Source: Massilibacillus massiliensis
GTDB taxonomy: Bacteria > Bacillota > Negativicutes > FLKF01
Reading direction: 5' to 3'
Length of the DNA: 64,000 nucleotides
Assembly: GCF_900086705.1 (NCBI RefSeq)
Contig: NZ_LT575483.1
Location: 63,166-127,165, forward strand
Under the pieces are notes generated by a model that was given only the letters and a program-made list of their open reading frames with translations, did not search any database and was not told the origin of the DNA. The position numbers were made by a program, and so were the translations under genes. Below, piece by piece: positions 28,384 through 37,443 of the stretch (within the stretch, counting starts at the first letter, position 1; each line of letters opens with the position of its first letter).

Positions 28384-30789
28384 ATGCATAAAGTTGCCAA
28401 AGTATTCGTAAACATTCCGATAAAAAGTATAGTAAAGCCTTATTCATATACTATCCCTGCAGAACTTAGTTTCATTACGCTTGGCTGGAGGGTATTAGTT
28501 TCTTTTGGTAACAGAAAAGTAGAAGGATTTATTTATGACATCATAGAACAAGAAGATACTACGGAGTTGAAAAGTATACTCTCTGTCGTCGACCAAGAGC
28601 CTTGGTTTAATGAAAACATGATTAAACTCGCAAAATGGATGTCTGATTATTATCTTTGTTCAATAAGTGAGACAATGCGTTTATTTATGCCAGGCAAAAG
28701 CGGTTTAAAAATCTCATCTATATATAAAACGATGGCAGGAGAAGAAAACAATCACTATTTAGATACAACTTATAAAGAAATCTATCGTTATATTTTGAAA
28801 AATCAACCTGTCACGGATAAAAAAATAAGCAAAATATTTCCGACCTTTAATACAAATAAAATATTAAAATATCTTATAAATAATAAGTTTATTTATAAAG
28901 ATAATGAAATACAAAAGAAATTTATTGAAAAAAAAGAAAAAGTTGTAGCGTTAAATTGTGCGATTCATGATTATGAAAAAATTTTTATATTACTAAAAAA
29001 TAAACCTTCACAGCTAAAATTATTTAAATTTTTAATTGAAAATAATATCTGTTCAATAAAAAATCTAAAAATGAATAAATTTAGCCACTCTACAGTAAAA
29101 GCACTAGCCGATGCCAATCTTATAAAATTTGATTATCGACAAATTTTACGAAACAGTTACGATTCTTACGAACAGGTACAACAGCACATCATTTTAACTC
29201 CGGAACAACAAAGTGCTATAAAATCAATTTTTGAATATATAGAGCTAGAAAAACAAAGAGTCTTTTTATTACATGGGATAACTGGAAGCGGAAAAACACA
29301 GATTTATATTGAGTCTGTAATGAAGATAAGAGAAAAAGGAAAAACGGCAATTATTTTAGTTCCAGAAATCGCACTAACAGACCAAATTGTTCAACGTTTC
29401 AAAGAAATTTTTGATGATGATGTCATTGTAATTCATAGTAATTTATCTATAAATGAAAGAAATGATGCAATAAAAAAATTGAAAAACGGAGACGCAGGAA
29501 TTGTAATTGGCGCACGATCAGCAATTTTTTCACCTATTGATAATTTAGGCATTATAATACTTGATGAGGAACATGATTATTCATATAAACAAGATGAATC
29601 GCCGAGATATCATACAAGGGATGTTGCTATAGAATTATCTAAAATTCATCAAGCCGTATTAATGCTGGGTAGCGCAACACCATCAATAGAAAGTTATCAT
29701 TTAGCATTGACCAATCAGTATCAATTACTTCAATTGAAAAAGCGTATAGAAAACTCGGAATTGCCTATTGTGAAAGCGATTGATATGAGGGAAGAATTAA
29801 GACTTGGACGCAAAAATGTCATTTCAAACGAATTAAAAGCATTAATTCTCCAAACCATATCAAAAAAGGAGCAGTTGATCATTCTGCTAAATAGACGTGG
29901 ATTTTCAACCTTTATTTTATGTCGAGAATGCGGATATGTGATTGCTTGTAAAAACTGTACGCTTCCTATGGTGTATCATAAAAATGGTAAGTTACAATGC
30001 CATTTCTGTGATAGTACGGAAAATGTACCTGATACGTGTCCTAAATGCGGCAGTCGCTACATTAAATACTTTGGGACTGGAACAGAGAGGTTAGAATATG
30101 AGCTTAACAAAGTTTTCCCTGACGTACGTATTGCTCGAATGGATAGAGATACAATGACGAAAAAAATGGCGCATTCTAAACTGCTTCATGATTTTTCAAA
30201 TAATAAATATGATATTTTACTTGGTACACAAATGGTTGCAAAAGGACATGATATAAAGAATGTTACTGGAGTAGGTATTATTAGTGCTGATGCAAGTTTA
30301 AATTTGCCAGATTTTCGAGCTGCTGAAAAATGTTTTTCATTGATCACACAGGCGGCTGGTCGTGCTGGAAGAGGAAATTTAACCGGAAGAGTAATCGTCC
30401 AAACTTACAATCCAGAACATTATGCTGTTCTTGCTGCAATACAGCATGATTATCTTGCTTTTTTTGAACAAGAAATCATGCTGCGAAAACAATTATTTTA
30501 TCCTCCCTATAGCAAATTAATTAAACTAATTGTACAAAGTAAAAATGAAAAATCAGCATTAGAACAAGCTACGTTAATTGTAAAAAATTTAATGCGTGAT
30601 ACGCCTAATGCAGATGATCAAATTTTAGGACCCTTCCCACCAACAATTGCTAAATTAAAAGATTTCTATCGGTTTAACATTTTTATAAAAACAACGCATG
30701 AAGAAGTACTAAAAAAAATTTTAATAAAGTATGATATTCATATACAGGACAATATTATTATAGATGTAAATCCAGTAAACGTTATGTAG
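28384..30789 (+). CDS. priA: Primosomal protein N' (replication restart helicase PriA)
   Basis: PriA rebuilds replication forks by loading DnaB. The protein is about 801 residues: an N-terminal DNA-binding domain (KVFVNIPIKSIVKPYSYTIP), a helicase domain with Walker A HGITGSGKTQ (about residue 298) and DEEH box IILDEEHDYSYKQDESPRYH, and the zinc-binding insert with paired CxxC motifs (CRECGY, CKNC, CHFC, CPKC) at about 513-560. Motif QAAGRAGRG follows. ATG 28384 has the best fit to GGTGA; ATG 28372 is in frame too. It opens a superoperon with def and fmt. Confidence 0.95.
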   Translation: MHKVAKVFVNIPIKSIVKPYSYTIPAELSFITLGWRVLVSFGNRKVEGFIYDIIEQEDTTELKSILSVVDQEPWFNENMIKLAKWMSDYYLCSISETMRLFMPGKSGLKISSIYKTMAGEENNHYLDTTYKEIYRYILKNQPVTDKKISKIFPTFNTNKILKYLINNKFIYKDNEIQKKFIEKKEKVVALNCAIHDYEKIFILLKNKPSQLKLFKFLIENNICSIKNLKMNKFSHSTVKALADANLIKFDYRQILRNSYDSYEQVQQHIILTPEQQSAIKSIFEYIELEKQRVFLLHGITGSGKTQIYIESVMKIREKGKTAIILVPEIALTDQIVQRFKEIFDDDVIVIHSNLSINERNDAIKKLKNGDAGIVIGARSAIFSPIDNLGIIILDEEHDYSYKQDESPRYHTRDVAIELSKIHQAVLMLGSATPSIESYHLALTNQYQLLQLKKRIENSELPIVKAIDMREELRLGRKNVISNELKALILQTISKKEQLIILLNRRGFSTFILCRECGYVIACKNCTLPMVYHKNGKLQCHFCDSTENVPDTCPKCGSRYIKYFGTGTERLEYELNKVFPDVRIARMDRDTMTKKMAHSKLLHDFSNNKYDILLGTQMVAKGHDIKNVTGVGIISADASLNLPDFRAAEKCFSLITQAAGRAGRGNLTGRVIVQTYNPEHYAVLAAIQHDYLAFFEQEIMLRKQLFYPPYSKLIKLIVQSKNEKSALEQATLIVKNLMRDTPNADDQILGPFPPTIAKLKDFYRFNIFIKTTHEEVLKKILIKYDIHIQDNIIIDVNPVNVM

Positions 30790-30873
30790 ATAATTATATC
30801 CGTGGATTTTTACCTTCCAATGTGATAAAATTTATAAGTTAATCTATGTTCGTTGGAACAACAGGAGGTTAAA

Positions 30874-31329
30874 ATGGCAATTTTAGAAATAAAAAAAGCT
30901 GGTGATAAAATTTTAAAAGAAATTTGTAAACCAGTAGAAAAAATTGATCGCAATATAAGAAAACTTTTAGATGACATGGCAGAAACAATGTATAAAGCAA
31001 ACGGAGTAGGTTTGGCTGCCCCCCAAGTAGGAATTCCTCTAAGAATAGTTGTAATTGATATAGGTGATGGATTGATTGAACTAATTAATCCTGTAATGAT
31101 AAAATTTGAAGGGCGAGAAAGGGATACTGAAGGATGTTTAAGTATTCCTGATATGTATGGTGAAGTCGAACGATACAGTAAAGTTGTCGTAGAAGCTTTA
31201 AATCGCCGCGGGAAGAAGCAACGTTTTTCTGGTGAAGGTTTATTAGCACGTGCTTTTCAACATGAAATCGATCATTTAGATGGTATTTTATTTATTGATC
31301 GAGCTGACACCATTCAAAGGAGTAATTAA
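30874..31329 (+). CDS. def: Peptide deformylase
   Basis: Def removes the formyl group from nascent proteins. The 151-residue metalloprotease has the three motifs GVGLAAPQVG (44-53), EGCLSIP with Cys88, and QHEIDHLDG with His130 and His134 and the catalytic Glu131. ATG 30874 follows CAGGAGGTT. The fmt start is two bases after its stop. Confidence 0.96.
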   Translation: MAILEIKKAGDKILKEICKPVEKIDRNIRKLLDDMAETMYKANGVGLAAPQVGIPLRIVVIDIGDGLIELINPVMIKFEGRERDTEGCLSIPDMYGEVERYSKVVVEALNRRGKKQRFSGEGLLARAFQHEIDHLDGILFIDRADTIQRSN

Positions 31330-31330
31330 G

Positions 31331-32290
31331 ATGTCTAGGTTAAGAGTTATTTTCATGGGAACACCAGAGTTTTCAGTTCCTTCGTTAGAGAAATTAAGTC
31401 AAAATTATGATGTTATTGCAGTTGTCACGCAACCTGATCGACCAAGGGGAAGGGGGCATAAGCTGGCAGAATCTCCCGTAAAGCAAGCCGCACTAAAATT
31501 GGGTTTAAAAGTTTATCAACCGGAAAGAATTAAAACACCAGAATTTGAAAATATCCTAGCTAATTTGCACCCGGATTTAATTGTCGTTGTCGCATTCGGT
31601 CAAATTTTATCTAAACGAATTTTAACAACGCCACCACTAGGCTGTATAAATGTACATGCTTCTTTATTACCTCGATATCGAGGAGCAGCACCCATTCACT
31701 GGGCAATTGTAAATGGAGAAAAAGTAAGCGGTGTTACGACGATGTTTATGGATATTGGGCTAGATACGGGTGATATGATATTAAAAAAAGAAGTAGAAAT
31801 TTCAAAAGAGATGACCACTGGAGAATTGCACGATAGGTTGATGACCTTAGGCGCAGACCTTCTAATAGAAACGATAGAGTCAATACAGTTTAAAACTGAC
31901 ATTAGAATAAAACAAGATGATACAAAATCTAATTATGCACCTTTATTAACAAAGAAGATAGAACAGATTAACTGGTCATTATCCGCAGAAAGAATACATG
32001 ATTTAATCCGCGGGTTAAATCCTTGGCCGGGGGCATTCTGCTTATTCGACGATAAAGTCTTTAAAATTTGGAAAACTAAAATATATAATTCTGAAAAAAT
32101 AAGTATCACAAAGCAAGCACCGGGCACGATTATTGAATTCACTAAGAATGGGTTTATCGTTATAACTGGAACAGGATTACTAGAGGTTTTAGAAATACAG
32201 CCTGCCGGAAAACGAAGAATGCTTGCAAAAGATTATGTTTGTGGTCATGGCTTAAAAATCGGCGACAAGTTCGACGACGTGGGAGTATAA
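31331..32290 (+). CDS. fmt: Methionyl-tRNA formyltransferase
   Basis: Fmt formylates initiator Met-tRNA using 10-formyl-THF. The 319-residue protein has VIFMGTPEFSVPSLEKL at its start, the catalytic-site block INVHASLLPRYRGAAPI and the FMDIGLDTGDM motif with the essential Asp. A C-terminal tRNA-binding domain follows from about residue 205. ATG 31331 follows AAAGGAG within the def end. The def-fmt pair links formylation with deformylation. Confidence 0.96.
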   Translation: MSRLRVIFMGTPEFSVPSLEKLSQNYDVIAVVTQPDRPRGRGHKLAESPVKQAALKLGLKVYQPERIKTPEFENILANLHPDLIVVVAFGQILSKRILTTPPLGCINVHASLLPRYRGAAPIHWAIVNGEKVSGVTTMFMDIGLDTGDMILKKEVEISKEMTTGELHDRLMTLGADLLIETIESIQFKTDIRIKQDDTKSNYAPLLTKKIEQINWSLSAERIHDLIRGLNPWPGAFCLFDDKVFKIWKTKIYNSEKISITKQAPGTIIEFTKNGFIVITGTGLLEVLEIQPAGKRRMLAKDYVCGHGLKIGDKFDDVGV

Positions 32291-32291
32291 T

Positions 32292-33056
32292 ATGATTCAT
32301 ACAATTCATCGAACGCAAAAAAGATTATTTATTGCATTGATCTTAATGAGTTTACTGCTTACAAGTATATCTATTTACGCAATGTGGAAAATTAGTTTTA
32401 TTGGCTTGCTTAGTATTAGCAAATACTTGCCTGCTATAATTGGTGGGATTTTGCTCATCCTTCTTGGATTTGTTTTTTTCGGAATTGTAGGGATTATTCT
32501 TGCGGTACTAGGATTACCTACATTTAAAATTTTTCAAAAACAAGCCTGGACCGCGATTAACTTATTGTTTCCTCTTGCAGTTAGTATTGGAAGATTAATT
32601 CATGTGAAAAAAGAAAAAGTGGAACGATCTTTTATTGAAGTTAGTAATCAAATTATCCGTCATCAAAAAATCAAAGTACCTGCGGATAGGTTACTGCTGC
32701 TCACGCCACACTGTTTACAACAAGAAAAATGTCCACATAAAATAACACGCAATGTTTATAATTGCAAAAAATGCGGTGCGTGTAAGATCGGGCATCTTGT
32801 TGAGCTATCAGAAAAATTAGGATTTCATTTTATTGTTTCAACCGGGGGGACTTTATCTCGTCAAATGATAAAATCAATTAAACCCAAGGCAGTATTAGCG
32901 ATAGCGTGCGAACGTGATTTAACAAGTGGGATACAAGATACTTATCCTTTACCTGTTGTTGGCGTTTTAAATGAAAGACCTTGTGGACCTTGCAATAACA
33001 CGACAGTCGATTTAAAAAAAGTGGAAGAAGCAATAACGGAACTTATTGAGAAATAG
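32292..33056 (+). CDS. DUF116 family membrane protein
   Basis: The 254-residue protein has two N-terminal membrane helices (about residues 11-31 and 40-75), then a soluble domain rich in Cys: CLQQEKCPHK, CKKCGACK, a CERDLTSGI motif and RPCGPCNNTTVD. This is the DUF116 family. Its function is unknown; the Cys pattern suggests a metal or Fe-S site. The gene sits between fmt and rsmB, a position seen in several Firmicutes, and the start overlaps the spacing of the fmt stop by one base. Confidence 0.88.
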   Translation: MIHTIHRTQKRLFIALILMSLLLTSISIYAMWKISFIGLLSISKYLPAIIGGILLILLGFVFFGIVGIILAVLGLPTFKIFQKQAWTAINLLFPLAVSIGRLIHVKKEKVERSFIEVSNQIIRHQKIKVPADRLLLLTPHCLQQEKCPHKITRNVYNCKKCGACKIGHLVELSEKLGFHFIVSTGGTLSRQMIKSIKPKAVLAIACERDLTSGIQDTYPLPVVGVLNERPCGPCNNTTVDLKKVEEAITELIEK

Positions 33057-33070
33057 ATGTAGGTGATAAA

Positions 33071-34411
33071 ATGAATGCAAGACAAATTGCATTAAAAATT
33101 ATTAATGATGTAAATCATAACGCTGCCTATGCAAATATATCTTTAACACGAGAATTAAGTAAATATACGGTCTCTGAAACTGATAGGCGGTTTATAACTG
33201 AATTGGTATATGGAACAATAAAAGCTGGAGCAACTTTAGACTGGATTATAAGTAAATATATTAATCGGTCATTGTCAAAAGTCTCTCCCATCATCTTAGA
33301 CATATTGCGTATGGGCGTTTATCAAATTTACTTTATGACAAAAGTTCCAGATTCTGCGGCTTGTAATGAATCTGTTAAAATTTCAAAAAAATATGGACAT
33401 GCTGGGACGATTAAATTTGTAAATGGTGTACTTAGAAATATGATTCGAATGCCTGAAAAAGCAAAATATCCTACACTAGAGCAAAATCCAATTCAAAATT
33501 TAGCCTTACAATACTTTCATCCGGAATGGTTGGTCAAAAGATGGATAACCCGATTCGGTATTGAAGAAACAGAGGAGCTTTGTGCGTTTAATAACACAAA
33601 TGCGCTTTTATCTATGCGTACAAATACATTAAAAGTTACACGTGATGAACTAATGCAAATTTTAATACGCGAAGGTCTTCAAGTGAAGTCTTCGTTGCTG
33701 GTTCCAGAAGGAATATTATGTACAAAACATCCGGCAATTCATACCTTAAAATCATTGCAAAATGGTTTATTTCAAATACAAGATGAAAGTTCTATGCTGG
33801 TTGCTCATATTTTGGATCCTAAGCCAGGAGAATTTATTATTGATACCTGCAGTGCGCCAGGTGGAAAAACGACGCATATTGCAGCTTTAATGAAAAACAA
33901 AGGGAAAATACTAGCAACTGATATATATGAACACAAATTATTGAAAATTGAAGAAAATGCAAAACGATTGGGCATCAATATTATTGAGACCAAATTACTA
34001 GATGCAATGAAAATTGGTGAATTATATAAACAAAAAGCTGATCGAGTATTGGTTGATGCACCTTGTTCAGGGCTTGGCGTCTTAAGAAAAAAACCAGATT
34101 CTCGGTGGAAAAAAACTGAATATTTATTGCATGAACTACCAATTTTACAAATGCAAATATTAAATAGTGCTGCGGAAGCTGTAAAAATAGGGGGAACTTT
34201 AATATATAGCACTTGTACAATTGAAAAAGAAGAAAATCAAGATATTGTTCATCGATTTTTATCTAGCAGAACAGATTTTGAACTGGAAGATTCAAATCTT
34301 TTTTTGCCAAATAACTTAGAAATAAAGCAGCCAAATTTGATGATTCAGCTTTGGCCACATATTGATAAAGTAGATGGATTTTTTATTGCCAGAATGAAAC
34401 GAATTAAGTAG
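33071..34411 (+). CDS. rsmB: 16S rRNA (cytosine967-C5)-methyltransferase RsmB
   Basis: RsmB methylates C967 of 16S rRNA using SAM. The 446-residue protein has an N-terminal NusB-like domain (ALKIINDVNHNAAYANISLT, about residues 1-145) and a C-terminal methyltransferase domain. Motif I reads DTCSAPGGKTTHIAA, motif IV VDAPCSGLGVLRKKPD, and the second Cys motif STCTIEKEENQ. It belongs to the fmt-DUF116-rsmB-rlmN run with short gaps. Confidence 0.95.
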   Translation: MNARQIALKIINDVNHNAAYANISLTRELSKYTVSETDRRFITELVYGTIKAGATLDWIISKYINRSLSKVSPIILDILRMGVYQIYFMTKVPDSAACNESVKISKKYGHAGTIKFVNGVLRNMIRMPEKAKYPTLEQNPIQNLALQYFHPEWLVKRWITRFGIEETEELCAFNNTNALLSMRTNTLKVTRDELMQILIREGLQVKSSLLVPEGILCTKHPAIHTLKSLQNGLFQIQDESSMLVAHILDPKPGEFIIDTCSAPGGKTTHIAALMKNKGKILATDIYEHKLLKIEENAKRLGINIIETKLLDAMKIGELYKQKADRVLVDAPCSGLGVLRKKPDSRWKKTEYLLHELPILQMQILNSAAEAVKIGGTLIYSTCTIEKEENQDIVHRFLSSRTDFELEDSNLFLPNNLEIKQPNLMIQLWPHIDKVDGFFIARMKRIK

Positions 34412-34419
34412 GTGTAAAT

Positions 34420-35457
34420 TTGAAAATAAATATTTTCGGTTTATTTCTTTCCGATCTTATTGAACTATTAAAAGATTTGCATATAGAAAGTTATCGAGCA
34501 AAACAGATCGTTGAATGGATGTATAAAAAAAATGTTACGAATTTTTTTGAAATGAAAAATCTTCCTATATCATTAAGAGAAAAACTTGACGAAAATTTCA
34601 CCATTACAACCGCGCATCTGAAAGATGAGCTAATCTCAAATGATGGAAAAACAATTAAGTTTTTACTGGAATATGAAGATCATATCTTAGTTGAAACAGT
34701 TTTAATGAAACACTCTTATGGAAACAGCGTTTGTGTATCAACACAAGCCGGATGTAATATGGGCTGTATTTTTTGTGCTTCAACGTTAAACGGAATGATT
34801 CGAAATTTAACCGCAAGTGAGATTTTCGCTCAAGTTTCTTATATCCAGAATTTATTAATGAAAAATAATCAAAAAGTAAATACTATTGTAATAATGGGAT
34901 CCGGAGAACCACTGTCCAATTATGACAATGTAATTCGGTTTATGCGTTTGTGTCATGAAACTTATAGTTTGAATTTAAGCTATAGAAATATTACAATTTC
35001 AACATCTGGGATTGTTCCGATGATAGAAAAATTGATAGAAGAAAAGTTGCCAATTACTTTGTCGATCTCTTTGCACGCATCAAATAATAAACTTCGATCT
35101 CAAATCATGCCGATTAATGAAAAATACGATCTTACCTCTGTTATAAATGCGGGTAAAAAATTCGCAGCACAAACGGGACGACGAGTAACTTATGAATATA
35201 TTTTAATCGATCAACTAAATGATACAAAAGAAAATGCAGTTGAACTAGCTAATTTGGTAAAAGGGCAATTGGCGAATATAAATCTAATTCCTATTAATCC
35301 GGTTTTAGAACGTGGATTGAATAGACCTTCATACAATAAAGTAAAAAGTTTCGAGCAAATTTTACTGAGTAAACATATCAATGTAACAATTCGGAGAGAG
35401 ATGGGAAATGATATACAAGCTGCCTGTGGACAGTTAAGGAATAGACATACAAAATAA
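34420..35457 (+). CDS. rlmN: 23S rRNA (adenine2503-C2)-methyltransferase RlmN
   Basis: RlmN is a radical SAM methyltransferase for A2503 of 23S rRNA and A37 of some tRNAs. The 345-residue protein has the cluster motif CNMGCIFC (Cys112, Cys116, Cys119), the IVIMGSGEPLSNYDNV block and the C-terminal catalytic Cys336 in AACGQL. The start is TTG at 34420 after TAGGTG. It follows rsmB by eight bases. Confidence 0.95.
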   Translation: MKINIFGLFLSDLIELLKDLHIESYRAKQIVEWMYKKNVTNFFEMKNLPISLREKLDENFTITTAHLKDELISNDGKTIKFLLEYEDHILVETVLMKHSYGNSVCVSTQAGCNMGCIFCASTLNGMIRNLTASEIFAQVSYIQNLLMKNNQKVNTIVIMGSGEPLSNYDNVIRFMRLCHETYSLNLSYRNITISTSGIVPMIEKLIEEKLPITLSISLHASNNKLRSQIMPINEKYDLTSVINAGKKFAAQTGRRVTYEYILIDQLNDTKENAVELANLVKGQLANINLIPINPVLERGLNRPSYNKVKSFEQILLSKHINVTIRREMGNDIQAACGQLRNRHTK

Positions 35458-35528
35458 TAGGAATTATTTTGACTAGTTTTGTTTCAAAGCATATAATGGG
35501 AATGTATGTATTGCGAGGTGAAGCCAAT

Positions 35529-36278
35529 ATGTTTGTCCGTAACATAGAAAACTTTCTAGAGAAATATATAGAAGGATTTTTCAATCAAAAGTTTTCTAGC
35601 AATTTACAAATGATCGAAATCTTTAAACGTTTAGAAAAAGAAATATATTTTAAAAAATATGTTAAAAATGACGAAACATATATTCCGGATGTCTACATGA
35701 TATATTTATCTGAATCTGATTATCAAATATTATATTCTGAGGAAATGTGTGATGATTTGGTTGCATTCATTATCAAAATGGCACTAGAAAATTCTTATAA
35801 AGTATCAAAAACAGTCATTGTTAAATGCCACTTTGATAAAAAATTAAAAAAAGGATGTTTTTATATTGAACCGGAATACAGTAATCATTTCATAGAGGAA
35901 AAACAATCTGATAATTCTATGCATACGATTGTTTTTCAACGACAAGATTTACAAGTATCGAAAAATTTAAATTTGGAGTCCAACTATGCCAGTTTAACTG
36001 TAATAGATGGTATGGATGAAGATAAGATCAAACTTGATCTTGGCAATAGACGTATAAACATAGGACGTCGTAAAAATAACGAGGTAACACTTACCGATAT
36101 AAACACCTCTAGATTACATGCATATATTCTACCTGAAGAACCTAAACAGCACATCATTCATGATGCCAATAGTTTAAATGGTCTATTTGTAAATGGTCAA
36201 CAAATTGATCAATGTATTTTGCGTCATGGTGATAAAATTAAACTTGGAAATACAGTTATACTATATGAGGTGAAATGA
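35529..36278 (+). CDS. FhaA-like protein: DUF3662 plus C-terminal FHA domain
   Basis: The 249-residue protein has an N-terminal DUF3662 domain (FVRNIENFLEKYIEGFFNQ, about residues 1-115) and a C-terminal FHA domain (about 170-245) with IGRRKNNEVTLTD, SRLHA and NGLFVNGQQI motifs. FHA domains bind phosphothreonine; DUF3662/FHA proteins of Actinobacteria act in wall synthesis with PknB. ATG 35529 follows GAGGTGA; the longer in-frame start at 35469 adds 20 residues unlike the family. It begins the FHA-phosphatase-RodA-PBP-kinase block. Confidence 0.9.
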   Translation: MFVRNIENFLEKYIEGFFNQKFSSNLQMIEIFKRLEKEIYFKKYVKNDETYIPDVYMIYLSESDYQILYSEEMCDDLVAFIIKMALENSYKVSKTVIVKCHFDKKLKKGCFYIEPEYSNHFIEEKQSDNSMHTIVFQRQDLQVSKNLNLESNYASLTVIDGMDEDKIKLDLGNRRINIGRRKNNEVTLTDINTSRLHAYILPEEPKQHIIHDANSLNGLFVNGQQIDQCILRHGDKIKLGNTVILYEVK

Positions 36279-36279
36279 A

Positions 36280-36723
36280 GTGCCGTCTGTAATGACCATT
36301 GTTGATGTTTTAAGTATAATATTACAGTATGGATTCATTCTATTTATATACTATTTTATTTATAAAGTAGTATATCTACTTTATAAAGATTTGAATCCTA
36401 ATAGAATAAAGAATGAAGAAGAAAACTCTTATGCAAAATTAATCTTAATAGATCTTGATGATCCTACAAAAGAAAAACAGATATTTTCTTTTGTAGATAT
36501 TATAACAATAGGCAGAAACAATGAAAATGATATAATCATAAACGACCAATATGTTTCACACTATCACGCGCAAATAAAAAGAATAGATAGTAATTATATA
36601 TTGGAAGACTTAGACAGTATTAATCATACATATTTGAATAATGAATCGATAGTAAGAAACGAAGTTTTAAAATCTGGTGATATAATCAAGATTGGTTTAG
36701 TCACTTTTAGATTTGAGAGGTGA
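36280..36723 (+). CDS. Membrane-anchored FHA domain protein (FhaB-like)
   Basis: The 147-residue protein has one N-terminal membrane helix (about residues 12-34) and a C-terminal FHA domain (about 70-147) with ITIGRNNENDIIINDQYVSH, YHAQI and NHTYLNNE. It matches FhaB-type proteins, which bind phosphothreonines made by the PASTA kinase. The GTG start at 36280 overlaps the ribosome site of the preceding gene by a short gap of one base; ATG 36292 is an alternative. Both FHA genes precede the phosphatase. Confidence 0.9.
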   Translation: MPSVMTIVDVLSIILQYGFILFIYYFIYKVVYLLYKDLNPNRIKNEEENSYAKLILIDLDDPTKEKQIFSFVDIITIGRNNENDIIINDQYVSHYHAQIKRIDSNYILEDLDSINHTYLNNESIVRNEVLKSGDIIKIGLVTFRFER

Positions 36724-36728
36724 TACGC

Positions 36729-37442
36729 GTGCTGGCAGTCGCAAAATCAGACATTGGTTTAATTCGGCAAATTAATGAAGATAGTTTTGAATGTATAAAT
36801 CCCAATTTGTATATTGTTGCTGATGGAATGGGAGGTCACTTAGCTGGTGAAGTTGCTAGCAAAATGGCTGTAAATCATATCAAAAATTTTATTCAAAAGA
36901 ATATGGATACTTATATAAATCCAGAGGTATTACTTAATGATGCTATCTTAGATGCTAACAAAATTATTTATGAAAAATCTAAAGAACATAAAGAATATGT
37001 AGGTATGGGGACTACTGTTAGTATTGTATATTGTGTAGATGATCATTTTTTCTGGGGACATGTTGGAGATAGTCGAATCTATTTATTACGCGAAAATCAA
37101 TTATCTCAATTAACGAAGGATCACTCACTTGTATGGGGTTTATTTGAAAGCGGATCCATAACAAAAGCAGAAGCACAAATACATCCGCAGCGTAATATAC
37201 TTACGAGAGCGGTTGGAGTCAATACAGATTTGACTGTAGATACAGGCGTTTATGATTTACGCAAAGATGATCGACTATTATTATGTACAGATGGATTAAC
37301 TAATATGGTAAGTGAAGAAACTATCAAAAATGCCATTTCTTTAGAACATCGTGATTTAACAAAAAATGTGAATTTTTTGTTAAAAGCTGCTATTAATGCC
37401 GGAGGTTCAGATAATATTACACTCATATTATCTGAAGAATAA
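36729..37442 (+). CDS. PP2C-type Ser/Thr phosphatase (Stp/PrpC/PstP)
   Basis: This phosphatase reverses phosphorylation by the PASTA kinase. The 237-residue protein has PP2C metal-site motifs: KSDIGLIRQINEDSF, VADGMGGHLAGEVAS, GHVGDSRIYLL, TKDHSL, LCTDGLTNMV and GGSDNITLI. GTG 36729 fits the GAGAGGTGA site better than GTG 36720. No transmembrane tail is visible, as in PrpC of B. subtilis. In the same operon are the kinase (40126) and two FHA genes. Confidence 0.94.
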   Translation: MLAVAKSDIGLIRQINEDSFECINPNLYIVADGMGGHLAGEVASKMAVNHIKNFIQKNMDTYINPEVLLNDAILDANKIIYEKSKEHKEYVGMGTTVSIVYCVDDHFFWGHVGDSRIYLLRENQLSQLTKDHSLVWGLFESGSITKAEAQIHPQRNILTRAVGVNTDLTVDTGVYDLRKDDRLLLCTDGLTNMVSEETIKNAISLEHRDLTKNVNFLLKAAINAGGSDNITLILSEE

Positions 37443-37443
37443 T

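Noticed and set aside
33805-34212. 135-residue minus-strand open frame
   Set aside because: It is antisense to the rsmB catalytic domain, whose motifs are intact on the + strand.
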